Positions 1 through 5,763 of a stretch of DNA of 6,533 nt are shown here, piece after piece. The notes under the pieces are model-generated. The model was not told where the DNA came from. It was given only the letters and a program-made list of their open reading frames with translations, and searched no databases. This DNA comes from Ignavibacteria bacterium. Lineage in GTDB: Bacteria; Bacteroidota; Ignavibacteria; Ignavibacteriales; Melioribacteraceae. A program made the position numbers and the translations under genes. The DNA is taken from NCBI GenBank assembly GCA_003233295.1, contig QILJ01000017.1:1-6533 (forward strand), written 5' to 3'. How positions within the stretch are numbered: the stretch's first letter is position 1; each line of letters begins with the position of its first letter.

Positions 1-652
1 TTGAAATTATTTTTTCCAATTCCGGCACATAATCGCTTGTTGTTGATTTGATTATCTCAATCTCCTCTTGATAGCTTGGGTAATCTAACCAGACATTAAA
101 CATAAATCTATCGAGTTGTGCTTCAGGTAATGGATACGTTCCTTCCTGCTCAATTGGGTTTTGAGTTGCCAGTACGAAGAAAGGTTCATCAAGCTGGTAA
201 GTCTTGCCCATCGCCGTTACTTTATGTTCCTGCATAGCTTCAAGCAAAGCAGACTGTGTTTTGGGCGGAGTTCTGTTGATCTCATCAGCTAAAATGATAT
301 TCGCGAATACGGGACCTTCTATGAATCTGAAAGACCTTTTCTTAGTTACCTGGTCTTCCTCAATTATCTCTGTTCCAGTGATATCACCAGGCATTAAATC
401 AGGTGTAAATTGTATTCTGCTGAATTTTAAATCGAGTACGTCAGCCAGAGTCTTTATCAATAGTGTCTTTGCTAATCCCGGAACACCGACAAGCAGACAA
501 TGTCCTCCGGCAAAAATTGAAACGAGTAAGTCGTCAATAATTTTGTCCTGCCCAATTATAACTTTACCTATTTCAGATTTGATTTTTTTTACTGAAGAGT
601 TTAATTTTCCAACTAACTCAATATCGTTTGAATTCGTACTATTTAGTTCCAA
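1..652 (-). CDS. moxR: MoxR-family AAA+ ATPase, 3' end beyond the left edge
   Basis: The frame is open from a TTG at 650-652 to the window edge, giving 217 codons; the family is usually about 320-340 residues, so the C-terminal lid is missing from view. Visible motifs are a Walker A loop GVPGLAKT (residues 56-63), a Walker B ILADEINR (120-127) followed by [15 protein letters not shown], a sensor-1 ATQNP (162-166), and the [14 protein letters not shown] stretch (about 170-183) typical of MoxR proteins. MoxR ATPases are cytoplasmic chaperone-like motors, often working with von Willebrand A-domain proteins in maturing or activating complexes. TTG is chosen because an in-frame TAA lies 18 bases upstream, no ATG or GTG precedes the conserved N-terminal region, and AGGTG (657-661) is well placed. 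The gene follows surA by 7 bp and is probably translationally coupled to it. Family assignment is firm; the specific client is unknown. The usual partner genes (DUF58, VWA) would lie beyond the left edge. Confidence 0.95.
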   Translation of the reverse strand, partial: MELNSTNSNDIELVGKLNSSVKKIKSEIGKVIIGQDKIIDDLLVSIFAGGHCLLVGVPGLAKTLLIKTLADVLDLKFSRIQFTPDLMPGDITGTEIIEEDQVTKKRSFRFIEGPVFANIILADEINRTPPKTQSALLEAMQEHKVTAMGKTYQLDEPFFVLATQNPIEQEGTYPLPEAQLDRFMFNVWLDYPSYQEEIEIIKSTTSDYVPELEKIIS

Positions 653-655
653 GAT

Positions 656-661
656 CCACCT
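656..661 (-). promoter_or_regulatory. Ribosome-binding site that decides the TTG start of moxR
   Basis: The minus strand reads AGGTGG here, overlapping the surA stop codon TAG at 660-662. AGGTG matches the 3' part of the standard GGAGGTGA Shine-Dalgarno sequence. When aligned that way, the effective spacing to TTG 650-652 is about 6 bases, which supports TTG as the true start. The GTG at 657-659 lies in the surA frame and reaches a stop after six codons, so it cannot be the start. Confidence 0.65.
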
Positions 662-1928
662 AGATTTTTACTTCCCAATAAATATGGGATTTTAATTCCT
701 CTACCCATTCTTTAAATTTCTTCTCACGTTTTCTATACTCAGCTAATCTTTTTATATCATCGTAATCATTATCGATATTAGCAACATGTTCTGGGATTCG
801 CTTTATAAGTTTAACAATTTGATATCCGTATTTCTGCGGACCGATAACTAACTTTTGCGGAGCGCTAATTTCCCCTTCTTTCATCGAATAGACCGTTTGC
901 AGAATTTGTTTGTCAAGCTGACCAACTTCCAATGTACCAAGCTTGCCACCGAACTTGGCAGTTTCTTTATCATCGCTATATTTTTTAGCGTAATATTCAA
1001 AAGTATTAAATCCTTGTCTTATACTGTCTTTAATATCAGTCAGCAATTCAATTGCTTTAAGGTCTGCCTGATCATCACTTTTTATCATCACTAATATATG
1101 ACGGGTATGTATCTGGTTCCCTTTTCTCTCAAGTAGCTGAATAATATGGAAGCCAACGGGAGACTCAACCACACCGGAAATCTCACCTTCTTTCAGTGCA
1201 AACGCCGCAGCTTCAAACTCAGGATAAAACACACCTCGCTGAACCAAACCAAGGTCACCGCCTTGCGCCCTACTGCCCGGATCATCAGAATACTTTGTTG
1301 CCAGTACTGCAAAGTCAGCACCATTTTTCAAAGAGTCCAATAGCGATTCGGCAAATTCTCTTGCTTTTTCTTTTGCATTCTCCGATTTTGACGGATCAAT
1401 AAATATATGGCTTAAAGTGAATTTTTCAGGTATCAACCCGAGTGAATCTTTATATATTTCATAGAATTGTTCGACTTCCCGGCGTGTAACATCAATCTCT
1501 CCAAATTTCTGCTGCTGAAGTTTTTGCGCCATCAAATTCTTTTTTGTATCGTCCCGAAATTCCCTCTTGATCCTCTCTATACTCATTCCGTAAGTTTCTT
1601 CAACACGTTCTTTAGAACCGTACTGCTGAATAAAATATTTCATTTGATTGTCCAGCATCTGTGTAACTTCATCGTCGGATACCTCCACAGAATCAAGTTC
1701 TGCTTGAGCATAAAGAAGTTTTTCCGTTATCATTCCGTTTAGTATTTTTTTCCTAAGAGCAGGATCATCGGGATTTAAATTAGACTTTGCAGCTTCCATT
1801 TGAACACGAAGATCCAATTCGGATTTAAGGATTATCTCGTTATCAACCACTGCAACAATTTTGTCTATGGTTTCCTGTGCAATTAGTATTTGTACAAATA
1901 CTAAAAGCATTATTATAACATACTTCAT
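660..1928 (-). CDS. surA: SurA-like periplasmic chaperone / peptidyl-prolyl isomerase
   Basis: A complete 422-residue protein. Residues 1-17 form a signal peptide (Lys2, then a hydrophobic run ending LIA), with probable cleavage after Ala17 leaving Gln18. Residues about 20-165 are the helical SurA N-terminal chaperone region ([15 protein letters not shown] at its start). Two parvulin (PpiC/rotamase) domains follow: 168-267 with His174, the YSDDPGS loop, GGDLG, Phe238 and GFH (His261), and 272-376 with RHILV (His277) and YSDD but GYQ where GYH is expected. A charged helical tail (385-422) probably packs back on the N-domain, as in E. coli SurA. The family holds unfolded outer-membrane proteins and catalyses proline isomerisation in the periplasm. 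The gene starts 6 bp after the upstream lipoprotein gene. Family assignment is firm; the SurA name reflects architecture, and true orthology in this group is not certain. Confidence 0.93.
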   Translation of the reverse strand: MKYVIIMLLVFVQILIAQETIDKIVAVVDNEIILKSELDLRVQMEAAKSNLNPDDPALRKKILNGMITEKLLYAQAELDSVEVSDDEVTQMLDNQMKYFIQQYGSKERVEETYGMSIERIKREFRDDTKKNLMAQKLQQQKFGEIDVTRREVEQFYEIYKDSLGLIPEKFTLSHIFIDPSKSENAKEKAREFAESLLDSLKNGADFAVLATKYSDDPGSRAQGGDLGLVQRGVFYPEFEAAAFALKEGEISGVVESPVGFHIIQLLERKGNQIHTRHILVMIKSDDQADLKAIELLTDIKDSIRQGFNTFEYYAKKYSDDKETAKFGGKLGTLEVGQLDKQILQTVYSMKEGEISAPQKLVIGPQKYGYQIVKLIKRIPEHVANIDNDYDDIKRLAEYRKREKKFKEWVEELKSHIYWEVKI

Positions 1929-1934
1929 TATTTA

Positions 1935-2753
1935 TTACCTCTCGATGCTTGAGCTATAATCAGAGTACAATTGTTTTACATAACTTTTATAAGCCAATTC
2001 TCTCTGCTGAGCTATATATCTTTCTTTTACCAAATCATAAATAATAGATAGATTCGGAATTTCATTTTTATCATATTTTTCGAGTAACTGGAAAACAATA
2101 TAATGACCATCAAATGTTTCCATTACTTCACTGATTTGATTCTGAACCAGTGTTTTATAAACCTTACTATAAATATCGGGAGAATTTTTTACAACATACA
2201 AAAAAATTTCTTTCCCGGAATCAATTAATTCGGTTGAATGAAGAATTTTGTCTACCGCATCATCCCAATTATTTTGAAGCAGTGACGTTTTAAATTTTTC
2301 TGCAGCGTTATACTTATTAAATGATGCATAATTATATAATATAGCTAGTTGAGTTAATTTAAATTCATCAGGATTATTCATAAAATATTCTCTAACAGAA
2401 GATGAATCCTCTTTGATCTTTATATTTTCCATTATATTTTTAATCAGTAAAGAATTAGCAATCAATTTTGATGACTGCTCTGTTAAAGACTTATAATCTT
2501 TGCTGCTCAGTATACCTTCCTTTTTAGCAGCCAAGTATAACAATTCATCTTCAATCCATTGTCGAATATATTCCTCTCTGAATTTTGAGCCATCAACATT
2601 AGAAGACATTACATCATCAACCTCAGCTTCAGTTAGGTATGAATCTCCGACTTTAGCTATATACTTTTCTTCTTTTTTTTCAGTACAGGACACAAAATAA
2701 GCAATCATAAATCCAAAGAAAATTATTCTAATTATTTTCCGGTTTGAATGCAT
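1935..2753 (-). CDS. Lipoprotein with SurA-like N-domain and degenerate parvulin domain
   Basis: A complete 272-residue protein. The N-terminus has Arg5, Lys6 and Arg9, a hydrophobic core and a lipobox-like FVSC, so Cys23 is the likely lipidated residue, followed by a charged TEKKEEK stretch. Residues about 30-125 resemble the SurA N-domain (IAKVGDSYLTEAEVDDVM, then IRQWIEDELLYLAAKKEGI). Residues about 130-226 align by pattern with a parvulin fold ending GHYIVFQLLEK, but the first active-site His is replaced in KLTQLAI, and the YSDD and GGD loops are absent, so isomerase activity is doubtful. A helical C-tail (230-272) completes a SurA-like layout. It probably acts as a membrane-anchored holding chaperone with its two parvulin neighbours. 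The first ATG is used because the Met at residue 16 would destroy the signal peptide. It overlaps the upstream gene by 26 bp and ends with tandem TAA TAA. No specific named family is recognised. Confidence 0.85.
   Translation of the reverse strand: MHSNRKIIRIIFFGFMIAYFVSCTEKKEEKYIAKVGDSYLTEAEVDDVMSSNVDGSKFREEYIRQWIEDELLYLAAKKEGILSSKDYKSLTEQSSKLIANSLLIKNIMENIKIKEDSSSVREYFMNNPDEFKLTQLAILYNYASFNKYNAAEKFKTSLLQNNWDDAVDKILHSTELIDSGKEIFLYVVKNSPDIYSKVYKTLVQNQISEVMETFDGHYIVFQLLEKYDKNEIPNLSIIYDLVKERYIAQQRELAYKSYVKQLYSDYSSSIER
1938..1943 (-). promoter_or_regulatory. Ribosome-binding site of surA inside the upstream gene's end
   Basis: GAGAGG on the minus strand lies 9 bases before the ATG at 1926-1928. 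It is made of the last two sense codons (Glu-Arg) of the lipoprotein gene, just before its tandem TAA TAA stop. This placement suggests that ribosomes finishing the lipoprotein start surA, keeping the two products in step. Confidence 0.7.
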
Positions 2754-4710
2754 TCGTCAATTCTTCATAAAAATATTGTGGTTTATAAAGTTCTTTTAAT
2801 TTATTGTTATATTCTTTTTCTAGTCGCTTGCTTTCCATTTCCTGATACGTACTGGATAATTCAGGTAAAGCTTCCTCGTAAGTTTTTATCCTTGCCGGAA
2901 GTTTCTTATTCAATTTTACAATTGCCCAGCCTTTCATCACTTTAAAAGGTTTTGAAAAATCGCCAACATTTGATAATGAATCTGCTTTACGTGACAACTC
3001 ACTATCATCAACATTTTTTAAACCGTGATCTCCCGCTTTCTCTTTCATTCCAGGTCGTTTTGTATATTTTACTGCTACAACTCCAAAATCCTCTCCATTT
3101 TTTAGCATTTTGTAGCAAGTATCAATCTTTTCTTTTTTGTATGTAAAAATCTCACTGAAACCAACTTGTGCTGGAGCTTTATAATCTTCCTTAGTTTTTT
3201 CATATAGTTTCTTAAGTTCAGTGGAATCAATTTTCACTTTATTCCAAACCTCATCCTCTTGAAGTTTAAAGATATATATACCGTTTCTGTAATCATCCAT
3301 TAACTTTGCAAATTCAGGATCAGTATTCTCAAGTGTTGCAGCTTTTTCTTCCAGAAGTAATTGGGTGCTGTATTTTTTGATACCTCCGTTAAGTAAAGCG
3401 GCATTCAATTTTTTACTTTTATATTCTGATTTCTTATCCATGAATGTTAATAAACTATCTAGAGAAACAGATCTACTCTTAGTAGTAATAATGTTTTCAT
3501 CTTTATGTGAATTAAAATCTTTATTTTTCTTGTAATCAGCATCTAATGTTATCTGATCCCCATCTTTTGTAAGCAGCTTAACCAGATCTTCATTCACTGA
3601 ATAGTTGAATTCTTTTTTCAACTTAGCAATATATTGATCATAATCATATTGATAACGAGATTTCTTATAAATTTCTCTCAGTTTCTCAATTTCTTTTTCG
3701 TATGGCGGATATTCTTTTTCTGCGGTAAGTTTAATAATATGATATCCGAATCTGGTTTTGACTATTGGTGAGGTTTCCCCAACTTTTAACTTAAACACTG
3801 CTTCATCAAAAGGCTGAACCATTTGTCTCCTTTCAAAAAATCCAAGATCGCCGCCTTTTTTTGCAGAACCTGGATCCTCTGAAAACTCACGCGCCAGAGA
3901 ATCAAATGACGCTCCGTTTTTAAGATCATTATCTATTTTAGTTATTCTAGTAAGCGCAGAACTGGAATCATTTTGGTTATTCTTCGTAGATTTAATTAAT
4001 ATATGACTTGCACGTATCTTATATCGTCGCTTCTCACGATCGGTAACCTTTATAAGATGATAACCGAATTTTGTTTTAACAACTTCAGGATAAACTTCAC
4101 CAACAGGTGTTGAATATGCAACCATTTCGAAGGATGGAATAATTTGTCCGGCAGTAAACCAGTATATGTCGCCGCCTTTATTTTTCGAGAATCTATCGTC
4201 AGAATACTTCGCCGCCATTTCCTCAAAGCTTGCGCCATTCTTAATACTATCTAAAATCGATTGTGCTTCTTCCTTGGCTGCCTCATCAGTAGAATCGACC
4301 TTTATCATGATATGACTGGCTCTTACTTCCTCACTTCGCTGGTTATAAAAATTTTTAAGACCCGGTGCAACAATGTACTTCTCTTTAATATACGATACCC
4401 CAACTTTCGTCTTATAATCGTTCAATTCTTTGTTAAGGTCTTCATCTTGATAATAACCGCGGACAAAAGCATCGCGTAGTTTCATTTTATAAGGCACATA
4501 AAGATCAAGAAATTTTTCATAATCGTCAAGGGAATCATCCTTTGCCGCTTCTATACCACCCACATTTTTCGCATAGGCGTTCTCAAATTCTCCCATTTTA
4601 ATATCACTATTACCAAATTCTGCAACTACGATTTCAGAATGTTTTGTTGTAGCACAAGCAGCGAAAAGTAATCCTAATAAAACAGAGGTAAATAAAATTC
4701 TGAAATTCAT
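2728..4710 (-). CDS. Multi-parvulin PpiC-type lipoprotein (peptidyl-prolyl isomerase / chaperone)
   Basis: A complete 660-residue protein. A lipoprotein signal (LLGLLFAAC) places the lipidated residue at Cys19, followed by ATT. Residues about 25-125 form a SurA-like N-terminal helical region. Parvulin domain 1 (128-223) has ASHIMIK (His133), YSDD, GGD and FGYH (His218). Domain 2 (232-328) has ASHILIK (His235), SEDPGSAKKGGDLGFF and FGYH (His323). Residues about 410-512 form a second charged helical region ending in a SurA-N-like KKLYEKTKEDYKAPAQ. Residues 514-600 keep the parvulin pattern (KNGEDFGVVAVKYTKRPG, AGDHG, KGWAIVKL) but lack both active-site His residues. It is presumably a periplasm-facing membrane-anchored foldase/chaperone for exported proteins. 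Similar long PpiC proteins occur in Bacteroidota, by recollection of the family. The ATG at 4708-4710 is backed by GGAGG and a promoter; it appears to be the first gene of the operon. Substrates are unknown. Confidence 0.93.
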   Translation of the reverse strand: MNFRILFTSVLLGLLFAACATTKHSEIVVAEFGNSDIKMGEFENAYAKNVGGIEAAKDDSLDDYEKFLDLYVPYKMKLRDAFVRGYYQDEDLNKELNDYKTKVGVSYIKEKYIVAPGLKNFYNQRSEEVRASHIMIKVDSTDEAAKEEAQSILDSIKNGASFEEMAAKYSDDRFSKNKGGDIYWFTAGQIIPSFEMVAYSTPVGEVYPEVVKTKFGYHLIKVTDREKRRYKIRASHILIKSTKNNQNDSSSALTRITKIDNDLKNGASFDSLAREFSEDPGSAKKGGDLGFFERRQMVQPFDEAVFKLKVGETSPIVKTRFGYHIIKLTAEKEYPPYEKEIEKLREIYKKSRYQYDYDQYIAKLKKEFNYSVNEDLVKLLTKDGDQITLDADYKKNKDFNSHKDENIITTKSRSVSLDSLLTFMDKKSEYKSKKLNAALLNGGIKKYSTQLLLEEKAATLENTDPEFAKLMDDYRNGIYIFKLQEDEVWNKVKIDSTELKKLYEKTKEDYKAPAQVGFSEIFTYKKEKIDTCYKMLKNGEDFGVVAVKYTKRPGMKEKAGDHGLKNVDDSELSRKADSLSNVGDFSKPFKVMKGWAIVKLNKKLPARIKTYEEALPELSSTYQEMESKRLEKEYNNKLKELYKPQYFYEELTNAFKPENN

Positions 4711-4720
4711 AAGTGTAAAT

Positions 4721-4725
4721 CCTCC
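4721..4725 (-). promoter_or_regulatory. Strong ribosome-binding site of the 660-residue PpiC gene
   Basis: GGAGG on the minus strand is followed by 10 bases and then the ATG at 4708-4710. It is a perfect core Shine-Dalgarno match, which is uncommon in Bacteroidia and Flavobacteriia and therefore slightly informative about the host. Confidence 0.75.
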
Positions 4726-4746
4726 AAATTAATTAAATCAACATTT

Positions 4747-4775
4747 ATTTTAGTTATGGTTATTTATAAAGTCAA
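4747..4775 (-). promoter_or_regulatory. Predicted sigma70-type promoter of the ppiC-lipoprotein-surA-moxR operon
   Basis: On the minus strand, TTGACT (4775-4770) and TAAAAT (4752-4747) are separated by exactly 17 bases. Each matches five of six consensus positions. Transcription would start near 4740, giving a leader of about 30 bases that includes the GGAGG ribosome-binding site. It sits in the only sizeable gap between genes, directly before the four tightly packed genes. AT-rich DNA produces chance matches, so the support comes from location, spacing and both boxes together. A Bacteroidetes-type TAnnTTTG element was not found in a sensible position. Confidence 0.6.
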
Positions 4776-4809
4776 GGGACTAATCCGGTTCCATTAATTA
4801 TGACTTTAT
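4766..4809. repeat. 9-bp inverted repeat spanning the methyltransferase stop codon and the -35 box
   Basis: The minus strand has ATAAAGTCA at 4809-4801 and its exact reverse complement TGACTTTAT at 4774-4766, separated by 26 bases. The left arm contains the TAA stop of the methyltransferase gene; the right arm covers five of six bases of the proposed -35 element. Inside the loop a GGA (4792-4790) and TCC (4779-4777) could add a short inner stem. The stem is AT-rich and is not followed by a T-run, so it is a poor candidate for an intrinsic terminator. A protein-binding operator or a weak mRNA 3'-end hairpin are the alternatives. The exact match is seen directly; any function is inferred. Confidence 0.5.
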
Positions 4810-5747
4810 TTCATAAATTTATTTGTATTCCTTTCCCAGAATACTCCATCCTTATAGCCTTGAATATTTTTATCAGTTTTGGCTAACTCCAATCTCTTTT
4901 CAGCTATGCACGCAAACTTCTTATCAATCTCAATACCTGAATATTTTCTCCCTAATTTTTTAGCAACAACAGAAGTTGTTCCCGAACCAAGGAAAGGATC
5001 GAAAACCATATCTCCCTTTTTACTGCTAGCCAAAATTAATTTTGCAAGCAGTTTCTCTGGTTTCTGTGTCGGATGATCGGTATTTTCGGGCATTGACCAA
5101 AACGGTATTGAGATATCATTCCACAAATTAGAGGGAAATGTTAAGCGAAAAGAACCATCGGCTGTTTCCTTCCAATCTTTTGGAAGTCCATCGCCTGTTC
5201 TGTAAGGGGCAATAACTCTCCTTTTCAGTTTTACAGATTCTGTATCAAAATGGTAGTCATCAGACTTTGTGCAAAACCAAATATCTTCAGAATTCGATTT
5301 CCAATTTGATTTAGCTCCTCTTCCTTTTTCTCTTTCCCAAGTAATTCTGTTACGCACTTTAAAATATTTAATTAACACAAGATGTATGGATGTTGATGAT
5401 TTCCAATCGCCGCAGACATATATTGAAGCAGTATCTTTTAGAGTCCGTTCCATTTTTCCTATTAAGCCATCAAGCCAATTTGCATATTTTTCAATTGAAC
5501 TTTCTTTGAACTTGGCAACGCCAAAAGTTTTGTTCATATTGTACGGCGGATCAATAAATAAAAGATCAATAAACCTATCCGGCAGAAAATCTATCGCAGA
5601 AAAAACATCTTGGTTAATAGTTTTATTTACAATTTCTCTAACACTTGTTTTTTTATTCAAAGTAATCAGCCGCTTACTGATCTTGCTAATTTCTTTGTCC
5701 GATATTTTAATAGTTTTATTTCGTGCCGCCGGAGTAGTTTTACTCAT
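4806..5747 (-). CDS. Beta-class DNA amino-methyltransferase (N6-adenine or N4-cytosine), solitary
   Basis: A complete 313-residue enzyme that would transfer a methyl group from S-adenosylmethionine to an exocyclic amino group in DNA. The catalytic motif IV, DPPYN (66-70, preceded by LLFI), comes before the SAM-binding motif I, FDPFLGSGTT (249-258), which is the beta-class order. HPTQKP (225-230) is the conserved segment just before motif I, and SGIEIDKKF (270-278) follows it. DPPY favours N6-adenine but does not exclude N4-cytosine. The variable middle (about 140-222, including WEREKGRGAKSNW and FPSNLWND) probably carries target recognition; the target cannot be read from sequence. An in-frame TAA directly precedes the ATG and the next Met is residue 71, so the start is certain, although its AAAGG site is only 3 bases away. 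No nuclease gene is visible on either side, so it may be an orphan regulatory methylase or a restriction-system remnant. Confidence 0.94.
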   Translation of the reverse strand: MSKTTPAARNKTIKISDKEISKISKRLITLNKKTSVREIVNKTINQDVFSAIDFLPDRFIDLLFIDPPYNMNKTFGVAKFKESSIEKYANWLDGLIGKMERTLKDTASIYVCGDWKSSTSIHLVLIKYFKVRNRITWEREKGRGAKSNWKSNSEDIWFCTKSDDYHFDTESVKLKRRVIAPYRTGDGLPKDWKETADGSFRLTFPSNLWNDISIPFWSMPENTDHPTQKPEKLLAKLILASSKKGDMVFDPFLGSGTTSVVAKKLGRKYSGIEIDKKFACIAEKRLELAKTDKNIQGYKDGVFWERNTNKFMK

Positions 5748-5763
5748 TTACCTTTACAATTCC

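Noticed and set aside
204..695. Plus-strand open frame of 163 codons opposite moxR
   Set aside because: It is antisense to a MoxR gene with all the expected ATPase motifs, and its translation is rich in Ser/Ile/Phe with no domain-like pattern.
855..1742. Several plus-strand open frames of 65-91 codons opposite surA
   Set aside because: They overlap one another and the surA coding strand, and lack ribosome-binding sites or recognisable motifs.
2686..2708. Internal Met (residue 16) as the start of the 272-residue lipoprotein
   Set aside because: It would remove the positive N-region and most of the hydrophobic core needed before the lipobox Cys23.
4050..4238. Minus-strand 62-codon open frame inside the 660-residue gene
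   Set aside because: It is an alternative frame of conserved parvulin-coding sequence; the translation has no recognisable features.
4766..4809. Intrinsic terminator for the methyltransferase gene
   Set aside because: The 9-bp stem has only two G/C pairs, the loop is 26 bases, and no T-run follows the right arm.
4806..5747. Complete restriction-modification or phage-defence system
   Set aside because: Both neighbours are housekeeping or chaperone genes; no nuclease, specificity subunit or helicase is encoded within the window.
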